DNA of 6,196 nt. It comes from Bacteroidales bacterium. Its GTDB lineage: Bacteria; Bacteroidota; Bacteroidia; Bacteroidales; JAAUTT01. Both the position numbers and the translations under genes were made by a program. The notes beneath the pieces were generated by a model, which was not told the origin of the DNA, did not search any database, and saw only the letters and a program-made list of their open reading frames with translations. This document shows, piece by piece, positions 1 through 5,892 of the stretch; position 1 is the first letter of the stretch, and every line of letters begins with the position of its first letter. The stretch spans positions 1 through 6,196 of the forward strand of contig JANXXY010000232.1 of NCBI GenBank assembly GCA_025350365.1. The letters are read 5' to 3'.

Positions 1-215
1 CAGATTGTCAATATTTTAGGTGTCGGTAGGTTGTCCAGTTAAGTCAGGTGATCTGAATTTATTTGTGCATTCTGGGCGTGTTTTACTTTGCTCAAATCTA
101 ACCCTAATTTAGGGGTCATTTACAAAATCTAATGATCAACAGGTCGCTCGTAGAGGAGCTTAATTAACTGCGTTTGCTTCCACCTTGGAATTTTTAAATC
201 GATCTCATAAAACTA
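1..215. other. Intergenic region downstream of sufS, no gene seen
   Basis: I see no convincing reading frame on either strand of this stretch. It lies beyond the sufS stop codon, so it should hold the end of the suf transcript. A small palindrome, CCCTAA-T-TTAGGG at 102-114, is present but is not followed by a T-run on either strand, so it is not a standard intrinsic terminator. The first 60 bases could be the edge of a gene or element lying outside the window, but the sequence here does not show which. Confidence 0.6.
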
Positions 216-233
216 CTATTCTAACATCGATTT
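196..233 (-). repeat. Inverted repeat spanning the sufS stop codon, possible weak terminator
   Basis: AAATCGAT at 196-203 is the exact reverse complement of ATCGATTT at 226-233, giving an 8-bp stem with a 22-nt loop that contains the sufS TAG stop at 216-218. In the minus-strand transcript the stem ends in UUU but is followed by an A-run, not a U-run. It may therefore be a 3'-end processing or stability structure, or chance. No better terminator is visible in the remaining bases after sufS. Confidence 0.25.
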
Positions 234-1436
234 GGCTATTACCACACCATCATAAAGTTTATCAATTTCTTCAAAGGTATTATAGAAAACCATCGAAGCC
301 CTCACTGTTCCTTCTATTTCATACCTATCCATTAATGGCATAGTACAGTGAGTTCCGGTACGAACGGCTATTCCCATTTTGTCAAGAATCATCCCCATAT
401 CGTAAGGATGAATGTTGCCTACAAGAAATGAAATGATGGAGATTTTGTTCCGGGCATTGCCATAAATCCTCAATCCGTCAATCTGCATCAACTTTTGCGT
501 GGCGTAGGTGAGCAATTTGTGCTCGTACGCAGCTATATTTTCAAGACCAATTGCTTTTACATAGTCTATCGCAGAGGCTAAGCCGATTGCACCAATATAA
601 TTTGATGTGCCGGCTTCAAATTTAAATGGTAACGAGTTATAGGTGGTTTTTTCAAATGAAACGCATTCCACCATGTCGCCACCGCCCTGATATGGGGGCA
701 TATCGAAAAGAAGCTTTTCTTTACCGTACAATATTCCTATTCCGGTTGGACCATATAATTTATGCCCTGAAAATGCATAAAAATCACAATCCAACGCCTG
801 AACATCGACCTTACCATGCTGGATACCCTGAGCACCGTCAATTAGAACTTTAGCTCCTGCATTGTGTGCCAAATCAATGATTTCTTTAATCGGGTTAACC
901 GTACCAAGCGAATTAGAAACCTGATTAATAGCAACCAACTTAGTTTTACTGTTCAGAAGCTTTCTGTACTCATCAAGAATTAATTCACCATCATCTGAAA
1001 TAGGGATTACCCTCAGTTTAGCATGTTTTCGATCGCACATCATTTGCCACGGAACGATGTTGGAATGATGTTCCATCTCCGAAATAATAACTTCATCGTT
1101 TGGTTTGATATATGCTTCACCAAAAGAAAAAGCAACAGCATTTATCGATCCGGTGGTTCCTGAAGTGAAAATTATTTCCTGCGAAAATTCAGCATTAATA
1201 AATTCCTGAACAATTTTACGAGCATTTTCATATTGCTCAGTTATTTGCTCGCTCAAATAGTGCACACCCCTGTGAATGGAGGAATTTTGTTTGGAATGTA
1301 ATTTATTGATGGTGTCAATCACAATCTGAGGTTTCTGTGTTGTAGCGCCATTGTCCATATAAACCAATGGTTTGCCATATACCTGTTGAGATAGAACAGG
1401 GAAATCCTTCCTAATATTCGTTATATCAAAATTCAC
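216..1436 (-). CDS. sufS: SufS cysteine desulfurase (PLP-dependent)
   Basis: SufS is a cytosolic class V aminotransferase-fold enzyme. It removes sulfur from L-cysteine, giving alanine and an enzyme-bound persulfide that feeds Fe-S cluster assembly. The 406-residue length is normal for the family. The PLP-binding lysine is K226 in FSGHKLYGP, the persulfide cysteine is C364 in RTGTHCTMPLM, and H123 (in MEHHSNIVPW), D200 and R379 are in their expected places. The RTG(H/T)HC loop and overall alignment fit the group II SufS type rather than IscS. The start is GTG at 1436-1434; it is preferred because residues 1-36 align from the first residue with E. coli SufS (pattern DFPVLS...PL.Y.D....QKP). 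No clear Shine-Dalgarno is close to it. It is the last suf gene in the window, 78 bp after sufD. No sufE or sufU partner follows within the window, so the sulfur acceptor is either elsewhere or SufB itself. Confidence 0.96.
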   Translation of the reverse strand: MNFDITNIRKDFPVLSQQVYGKPLVYMDNGATTQKPQIVIDTINKLHSKQNSSIHRGVHYLSEQITEQYENARKIVQEFINAEFSQEIIFTSGTTGSINAVAFSFGEAYIKPNDEVIISEMEHHSNIVPWQMMCDRKHAKLRVIPISDDGELILDEYRKLLNSKTKLVAINQVSNSLGTVNPIKEIIDLAHNAGAKVLIDGAQGIQHGKVDVQALDCDFYAFSGHKLYGPTGIGILYGKEKLLFDMPPYQGGGDMVECVSFEKTTYNSLPFKFEAGTSNYIGAIGLASAIDYVKAIGLENIAAYEHKLLTYATQKLMQIDGLRIYGNARNKISIISFLVGNIHPYDMGMILDKMGIAVRTGTHCTMPLMDRYEIEGTVRASMVFYNTFEEIDKLYDGVVIAKSMLE

Positions 1437-1514
1437 GATAGTTTTTTTAAGCCTTAAGAATTCGCACTTGGTATTGGGTACTTAGCATGTTCAGTTAAAC
1501 AAAATAATCTCTCC

Positions 1515-2861
1515 TTAACTGCAATGCATTTCGCAATTGTTGCAGCGCGAGAGCTCTCCCCGCAGACGTTTTTCAATCAATTCACTCATACGATCCTTAA
1601 GAGGTTCTATTTTAATTTCATTCAAGATTTCAAAAGCAAACGCGTACATCAACATTAATCTAGCTTCACTCTCGGTGATACCTCTTGACCTGAGATAAAA
1701 AAGCGCTTCTTCGTCGAGCTGACCAACCGTGGCGCCATGACTGCACTTAACATCATCCGCATATATTTCGAGCTGTGGTTTGGAGTTCATTTTAGCGTTA
1801 TCGGTCATAAGAATGCTGCTGTTTCGCTGGTAAGCCAATGTCTTTTGAGCATCTCTTTCAACCAATATCTTCCCGGTAAATGCTCCCGAGGATGAGTCGT
1901 CAAGGATTGCTTTAAAGAGTTGGCTGCTATGACAATTAGGTTTTGCGTGATCGATAAACAATGCGTTATCGACTTTTTGATTTTCATCACTCACAAACAA
2001 TCCATAGGCATAATTTTCACATCCTTCACCATTAAGCTTCACTGTGAGATTGTTTCTAACAACTCCTCCGTGCAGAGTGATGGTTGTTGACCTGCAGTTA
2101 CTGGCTTTTTCCTGATTAATAAAAGAATGTGAGACCTGCACCGATTCATTATGCTCATTTTGAACCTTGAAATAATCAAAACAGGCATTTTCACCTACAA
2201 ATATTTCATTTACTGAATTTGTCAGAAATTTTACAGGACTAAGCGTATGATCACAAACAATCACTTTCGCCTGACTATTTTCCTCCAGGATGAAAAGATT
2301 CCGGTGCTGAACCATCAAATCTTCGTCCGACAATAAAACGTTAATGATCTGTATCGGTTTCTCCAATAATTTCCCCTTGGGTACGTACAAAAATATACCA
2401 TCGTGGGCAAGAGCCGTATTTAAGGCCACGTAACTATCAGTGCTATTGGCACATTTTCCCAAGTATTTTTCGACCAGATCAGGATGTTTTTTTACTGCTT
2501 CTTTAAAACTGCCTACAATTATTCCACCAGCTAAAGTTTTTAACGGATTAGCTTTATCAAAATAAAAACCGTTTAGAAGAATAATCACCTGAGTATCCAA
2601 TGCAGGAACATCGCACCGAAAAAGATGATTCACATCAAAAGATATTGGTTTTGGGGCCAAATACCGGTTGTACCCATTGCTAAAATAGGGTTCCAAAAAT
2701 GAATATTTATATTGCTCGTCCTTTTTCCCGGGAAAACCATTTTTGGTCAATAAATTCAAAGCATCCTCCCTAAGTTTTGAAATAAACCCCGGATCCGACG
2801 CTCCATATTTTTCTATACTTTGCTGATACAAAGAAGAATATATATTTGTTGTTTCAGACAT
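1515..2861 (-). CDS. sufD: SufD, Fe-S assembly scaffold subunit
   Basis: SufD pairs with SufB in the cytosolic SufBC2D complex, where the cluster forms at the SufB-SufD interface and iron entry depends on SufD. The protein has an N-terminal helical part, a long beta-helix core, and a conserved C-terminal block, KCSHGATVGQLDEEALFYLRSRGI. The histidine in that block (H375) matches E. coli His360 by its position relative to the C-terminal block. I chose ATG at 2861-2859 (448 residues, MSETTNIYSS), 18 bp after the sufC stop. An upstream in-frame TTG at 2879 would add six residues and abut the sufC stop; it is less likely. The C-terminus is about ten residues longer than in E. coli and ends in CNNCEMHC at 440-447, with three cysteines and a histidine that could bind metal. 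The gene is in the operon between sufC and sufS. Confidence 0.94.
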   Translation of the reverse strand: MSETTNIYSSLYQQSIEKYGASDPGFISKLREDALNLLTKNGFPGKKDEQYKYSFLEPYFSNGYNRYLAPKPISFDVNHLFRCDVPALDTQVIILLNGFYFDKANPLKTLAGGIIVGSFKEAVKKHPDLVEKYLGKCANSTDSYVALNTALAHDGIFLYVPKGKLLEKPIQIINVLLSDEDLMVQHRNLFILEENSQAKVIVCDHTLSPVKFLTNSVNEIFVGENACFDYFKVQNEHNESVQVSHSFINQEKASNCRSTTITLHGGVVRNNLTVKLNGEGCENYAYGLFVSDENQKVDNALFIDHAKPNCHSSQLFKAILDDSSSGAFTGKILVERDAQKTLAYQRNSSILMTDNAKMNSKPQLEIYADDVKCSHGATVGQLDEEALFYLRSRGITESEARLMLMYAFAFEILNEIKIEPLKDRMSELIEKRLRGELSRCNNCEMHCS

Positions 2862-2879
2862 AATTTCGAATTGATGCAA

Positions 2880-3656
2880 TTATAATACTTCGTTTCCGTT
2901 TAATTCCGGATAAACTTCTTTTTTTATCCAGTCGTACCCTTTTTCTTCCAATTGATAAGCCAATTCTTTGGTTCCTGACTTTACAATGCGGCCGTCCATT
3001 AGCACATGCACAAAATCGGGCACAATGTGATCAAGCAGCCGCTGATAATGGGTAATCACAATGGTTGCATTCTCTTTGGTTCTAAGTTTGTTTACGCCAT
3101 TTGCCACAATGCGCAATGCGTCAATATCAAGCCCGGAATCGGTTTCGTCAAGAATGGCCAATTTTGGTTCAAGAAGCGCCATTTGGAAAATTTCGTTTTT
3201 CTTTTTCTCACCGCCTGAAAAGCCTTCATTTACTGCTCTATTTGTAAGATTTGAATCAATCTCAACCAAATTCTTCTTATCGCGCATGACTTTCAAAAAA
3301 TCCGATGCCGATAATGGCGCTAATCCATTGAATTTACGATGCTCATTAAGCGCAGTTTTCATGAAGTTTACCATGCTTACTCCGGGAATTTCAATAGGGT
3401 ACTGAAAACTCAGAAAGATACCTTTTCGAGCCCTGTCTTCAGGTATCATTTCGAGAAGATCTTCACCAAAATACGAAACTTTCCCGTGGGTAACTTCAAC
3501 ATATTCCCTACCGGTAAGCACCGATGCCAGCGTACTCTTACCGGAGCCATTCGGACCCATAATGGCATGAACCTCACCTGCATTTACTTTCAGATTTATT
3601 CCTTTTAATATTTCCTTATTGTTGATAGAAGCTTTTAAGTCTTTAATTATGAGCAT
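2880..3656 (-). CDS. sufC: SufC, ABC-type ATPase of Fe-S cluster assembly
   Basis: SufC is the cytosolic ATPase that dimerises on the SufB-SufD core and drives the conformational change needed for cluster formation. It is not a transporter: there is no membrane partner. The sequence shows Walker A GPNGSGKST at 34-42 with K40, Q-loop Q85 in FLSFQYP, the SufC-type signature FSGGEKKKNEI from residue 146, Walker B LAILDE at 166-171 followed by the D-loop SGLD, and the switch histidine H203 in ITH. K40 and H203 have the same numbers as in E. coli SufC. Length is 258 residues against 248 in E. coli, with a slightly longer C-terminus. The ATG at 3656 has an AT-rich leader with no Shine-Dalgarno. The upstream spacer is unusual because it is filled by the repeat tract that follows the four-helix-bundle gene. 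Confidence 0.97.
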   Translation of the reverse strand: MLIIKDLKASINNKEILKGINLKVNAGEVHAIMGPNGSGKSTLASVLTGREYVEVTHGKVSYFGEDLLEMIPEDRARKGIFLSFQYPIEIPGVSMVNFMKTALNEHRKFNGLAPLSASDFLKVMRDKKNLVEIDSNLTNRAVNEGFSGGEKKKNEIFQMALLEPKLAILDETDSGLDIDALRIVANGVNKLRTKENATIVITHYQRLLDHIVPDFVHVLMDGRIVKSGTKELAYQLEEKGYDWIKKEVYPELNGNEVL

Positions 3657-3681
3657 ATTTTGTTATTATTTGTAATATTTA

Positions 3682-3766
3682 GAAGTTATGGAAATTATGA
3701 AGTTAATGAATTATGAAATTAATGAAGTTAAAGAATTAAAGAAGTTATTGGAAGTTTAGAGAAGGG
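3682..3766. repeat. Degenerate 9-nt repeat tract, left arm of the inserted cassette
   Basis: On the plus strand this tract is a run of variants of GAAGTTAAA, for example GAAGTTATG, GAAGTTAAT, GAAATTAAT, GAAGTTAAA and GAAGTTATT, spaced about 7-10 nt apart. It contains two segments, GAAGTTAAAGAA (3724-3735) and TAAAGAAGTTA (3737-3747), that are perfect reverse complements of segments in the right-hand tract. The tract covers the end of the four-helix-bundle gene and most of the spacer before sufC. In the suf mRNA it reads as pyrimidine-rich. Confidence 0.7.
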
Positions 3767-4144
3767 TATTTTATTCCTTATTGATTCGGAAATTACCTGA
3801 CAATAGGAATTCAAAAGACGACTTGTCTGCTTTATCTTTTCTGTTAAGCCAATGTAAATATTATCTTCATAATAGTTTAAATCCTTGCCAAGTAGTATAT
3901 AATATCTGCATTCTTCCAACGAACCCTGTGAAATATTAAAAAACCTTAGTTTATCAGCTTTGCCTTTTTTTTTATATCCTTCCGCAATATTTGCTGCTAT
4001 TGAAACTGCTGCCCGACGAAATTGACTAATATGACCAAAAAATTCACTCTTCTGAAATGATTCAGTTAGCTTGTAAGTATTCAGGAAAAATTCATGAGCA
4101 CACCTCCAAACTAATAATTCTTCAAAAGATTTTGTCTTTTCCAT
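3728..4144 (-). CDS. Four-helix-bundle protein, S23 / 23S rRNA intervening-sequence family (Avd-like)
   Basis: This 138-residue protein belongs to the small four-helix-bundle family that includes proteins encoded in 23S rRNA intervening sequences and the Avd accessory proteins of diversity-generating retroelements. Signature segments are FEELLVW at 7-13, QFRRAAVSIAANIAEGY at 41-57, and FFNISQGSLEECRYYILLGKDLNYY at 68-92, followed by a fourth helix around 95-122. The basic RR and KKKGK patches would suit nucleic acid binding, which is known for Avd; the molecular role of the stand-alone members is not established. There is no reverse transcriptase or variable repeat in the window, so an active retroelement is not supported. 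The ATG at 4144-4142 gives the family's usual N-terminus. The gene is co-directional with the suf genes, 86 bp after sufB and 71 bp before sufC. Residues from about 130 on, and the stop codon, are encoded by the left repeat tract, so the tail is probably not conserved. Confidence 0.9.
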   Translation of the reverse strand: MEKTKSFEELLVWRCAHEFFLNTYKLTESFQKSEFFGHISQFRRAAVSIAANIAEGYKKKGKADKLRFFNISQGSLEECRYYILLGKDLNYYEDNIYIGLTEKIKQTSRLLNSYCQVISESIRNKIPFSKLPITSLIL

Positions 4145-4147
4145 TTT

Positions 4148-4229
4148 TTCATTCTGTAACTTCTTTACCTTCCTCTATCTTCTTTAACTTCCTTTATCTT
4201 CTCTATATTCTCTATCTTCTTCTTTCTCC
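4148..4229. repeat. Degenerate 9-nt repeat tract, right arm of the inserted cassette
   Basis: On the minus strand this tract reads as almost pure purine plus T, with units such as GAAGATAGAG, GAAGTTAAA, GAAGGTAAA and GAAGTTACA, the same unit as the left tract but on the opposite strand. TAACTTCTTTA at 4157-4167 and TTCTTTAACTTC at 4180-4191 on the plus strand are exact reverse complements of 3737-3747 and 3724-3735. It fills essentially the whole spacer between the sufB stop and the start of the four-helix-bundle gene. Confidence 0.7.
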
Positions 4230-4230
4230 A

Positions 4231-5679
4231 TTATCCTACACTTCCTTCCAAACTGATCTGCAATAATTTTTGTGCTTCCACGGCAAATTCCATTGGAAGC
4301 TGATTAAGCACTTCCCTTGCATACCCGTTCACAATCAAACCAACGGCATCTTCCGTACTAATGCCACGTTGATTGCAATAAAATATCTGATCTTCGCCAA
4401 TTTTAGAAGTGGTAGCCTCATGTTCAACCTTGGCTGTTTTGTTTTCTACTTCAATATATGGATAAGTATGGGAGCCACATTTGCTGCCCAATAGAAGCGA
4501 ATCGCATTGAGAAAAATTTCGTGCATTCTCGGCATTTTTGGAAATTTTAACCAATCCACGATAGCTATTATTGCTCTTCCCGGCTGAAATGCCCTTGGAC
4601 ACGATCCTACTCCGGGTGTTTTTTCCAATGTGAATCATTTTGGTACCTGTATCAGCCTGTTGGTAATTGTTTGTTACTGCAACAGAATAGAATTCGGCTG
4701 AAGAATTGTCACCCCTCAGAATACAACTTGGATATTTCCAGGTAACAGCCGACCCGGTCTCAACCTGTGTCCAGGATATTTTAGAATTAGCCCCTTTACA
4801 AATTCCACGTTTAGTTACAAAATTGAAAATGCCCCCTTTTCCCTCCTTACTGCCGGGATACCAGTTCTGAACAGTGGAATACTTGATGGATGCACCGCTA
4901 AGGGCAACAAGCTCAACCACCGCTGCATGTAATTGATTTTCGTCACGCATGGGAGCTGTGCAACCTTCGAGATATGAAACATAAGCATCCTCATCGGCAA
5001 TTAAAAGAGTACGCTCAAATTGTCCGGTATTAGCCGCATTTATACGGAAGTAAGTGGACAACTCCATGGGACAGCGAACACCCTTGGGAATATAACAAAA
5101 GGAGCCATCGCTAAATACTGCTGAATTAAGGGTTGCAAAGAAATTATCGCTATAAGGAACAACAGAGCCAAGATATTTTTTCACTAAATCGGGATGCTCT
5201 TTAATTGCATCGCTCATAGAACAGAAAATAATTCCCAGCTCCGCCAGGCTTTCGCGAAAAGTTGTTTTTACTGATATACTATCCATTACTGCATCAACCG
5301 CTACACCGGCAAGATGTTTGCGCTCTCCGAGAGGGATACCCAACTTGTCAAATGTAGCAAGTAGCTCGGGGTCAACCTCGTCCATACTTGCATATTTTGC
5401 ATTTTGTTTGGGTGCAGCGTAAAATATAATATCCTGATAATTAATTTCAGGAATGTTCAAATGAGCCCATTTGGGCATGGTCATAGTTTGCCAGTGACGG
5501 AATGCTTTTAATCGCCATTCGAGCATAAATTCGGGTTCGCCTTTCTTTTCCGAAATCAACCGAACTACATCCTCGCTCAATCCTTTTGGAATAGTATCAG
5601 TCTCTATATCAGTAACAAAGCCGTACTTATAATCCTGCTGAGTTACCTCACTTAAAATATCATTGTTTACTTCACTCAT
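4231..5679 (-). CDS. sufB: SufB, Fe-S cluster scaffold subunit
   Basis: SufB is the scaffold on which sulfur from SufS is collected and the nascent cluster is built, within the cytosolic SufBC2D complex. The 482 residues show the family architecture: N-terminal helical region (about 1-140), beta-helix core, and conserved C-terminal domain. Key residues are C240 in LEGCTAPMR (likely the counterpart of E. coli Cys254), C392 in QCDSLLLG (counterpart of Cys405) and E421 in VEHEATTS (counterpart of Glu434). The C-terminal block IGEDQIFYCNQRGIS...MEFAVEAQKLLQISLE is typical. The ATG at 5679 has no Shine-Dalgarno, as is common in Bacteroidota. It is the first gene of the operon, and the promoter and operator candidates lie just upstream. 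The TAA stop at 4233-4231 directly abuts the repeat tract of the inserted cassette, but the coding sequence is complete. Confidence 0.97.
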   Translation of the reverse strand: MSEVNNDILSEVTQQDYKYGFVTDIETDTIPKGLSEDVVRLISEKKGEPEFMLEWRLKAFRHWQTMTMPKWAHLNIPEINYQDIIFYAAPKQNAKYASMDEVDPELLATFDKLGIPLGERKHLAGVAVDAVMDSISVKTTFRESLAELGIIFCSMSDAIKEHPDLVKKYLGSVVPYSDNFFATLNSAVFSDGSFCYIPKGVRCPMELSTYFRINAANTGQFERTLLIADEDAYVSYLEGCTAPMRDENQLHAAVVELVALSGASIKYSTVQNWYPGSKEGKGGIFNFVTKRGICKGANSKISWTQVETGSAVTWKYPSCILRGDNSSAEFYSVAVTNNYQQADTGTKMIHIGKNTRSRIVSKGISAGKSNNSYRGLVKISKNAENARNFSQCDSLLLGSKCGSHTYPYIEVENKTAKVEHEATTSKIGEDQIFYCNQRGISTEDAVGLIVNGYAREVLNQLPMEFAVEAQKLLQISLEGSVG

Positions 5680-5696
5680 ATTGTCACAAAATTAGG

Positions 5697-5719
5697 CTGA
5701 ACAACATTACAATGTTCAG
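5697..5719 (-). promoter_or_regulatory. Dyad upstream of sufB (CTGAACA...TGTTCAG)
   Basis: CTGAACA at 5697-5703 and TGTTCAG at 5713-5719 are perfect inverted arms separated by 9 nt. A second, nested palindrome shares the site: AACATT at 5703-5708 and AATGTT at 5711-5716. It lies 18-40 bp upstream of the sufB ATG. If transcription starts at the candidate promoter further upstream, it would be in the 5' leader and could fold as a hairpin; otherwise it could be a protein-binding site. No regulator is assigned. Confidence 0.45.
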
Positions 5720-5726
5720 ATATTGT

Positions 5727-5749
5727 TTATTTAGATTTATTCTAAATAA
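5727..5749 (-). promoter_or_regulatory. Candidate iron-responsive operator of the suf operon
   Basis: TTATTTAGA at 5727-5735 and TCTAAATAA at 5741-5749 form perfect 9-bp inverted arms around a 5-nt centre. The 23-bp AT-rich dyad has the size and symmetry of Fur- or DtxR-family operators. It begins four bases downstream of the candidate -7 element, so a bound repressor would cover the expected transcription start. SUF operons are commonly controlled by iron or Fe-S status. Which regulator binds here is an inference; Fur, a DtxR-like protein, or an Rrf2 protein are all possible. Confidence 0.5.
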
Positions 5750-5752
5750 TTG

Positions 5753-5760
5753 CAAAAATA
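5753..5760 (-). promoter_or_regulatory. Candidate Bacteroidota-type promoter, -7 element of sufB
   Basis: The minus strand reads TATTTTTG at 5760-5753, an exact match to the Bacteroidota -7 consensus TAnnTTTG. No good TTG -33 element is seen at the usual spacing, so the promoter may be activator-dependent or weak. Start of transcription would fall around 5746-5750, inside the dyad, leaving a leader of about 70 nt. A second TAnnTTTG match, TAATTTTG at 5694-5687, would give a nearly leaderless sufB transcript. Confidence 0.45.
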
Positions 5761-5804
5761 CGAAAACAAATGAACTCCTGAAATAAAGTGTCTGTTTTTT
5801 CGTA
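5759..5804 (-). repeat. Inverted repeat between vapC-like gene and sufB
   Basis: TACGAAAA at 5759-5766 and TTTTCGTA at 5797-5804 are perfect 8-bp inverted arms with a 30-nt loop. On the minus strand the second arm runs into TTTTTG, so it could act as a weak terminator for the upstream toxin gene, or it could be chance in AT-rich DNA. It overlaps the candidate -7 element by two bases. Confidence 0.25.
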
Positions 5805-5892
5805 TCCAGAAAAAAGAACTCTAAAAAGGTCAAAGTTTTGTAGCTTTTTTGCCCCAGGAACTCTAAGATTAGATAGGGAATAACAAAGTGAA

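Larger units (their letters stand above)
3682..4229 (-). mobile_element. Putative intervening-sequence-like cassette between sufB and sufC
   Basis: The block consists of one four-helix-bundle gene flanked by inverted low-complexity repeat tracts, set between two genes that are normally adjacent. Its right end is within a few bases of the sufB stop codon; its left end is about 25 bp before the sufC start. Related proteins are known from intervening sequences in bacterial 23S rRNA, where inverted ends form a stem. There is no transposase or recombinase inside and no clear target-site duplication, so mobility is inferred from the layout only. The boundaries are where the repeat pattern fades and are approximate. 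An alternative is that it is an old resident operon gene with simple-sequence spacers. Confidence 0.4.

Noticed and set aside
1..60. Possible end of an insertion sequence or neighbouring gene at the left edge
   Set aside because: No reading frame of useful length and no terminal repeat partner is visible; more sequence to the left would be needed.
102..114. CCCTAA/TTAGGG palindrome as a terminator after sufS
   Set aside because: The stem is only five to six pairs with a tiny loop, and no T-run follows on either strand.
2862..2879. TTG start for sufD that adds six residues and abuts the sufC stop
   Set aside because: An ATG six codons downstream gives a normal SufD N-terminus; the added residues (MHQFEI) look like read-back into the spacer. 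It cannot be ruled out without N-terminal data.
3061..3405. Plus-strand reading frame of 114 codons inside sufC
   Set aside because: It lies antisense to the Walker B and signature region of a well-conserved ATPase, and its translation shows no family features; treated as a shadow.
3682..4229. Diversity-generating retroelement, because the protein is Avd-like
   Set aside because: There is no reverse transcriptase, template repeat or variable repeat in the window.
3682..4229. CRISPR array from the short repeats
   Set aside because: Units are about 9 nt, degenerate and without spacers; no cas genes are present.
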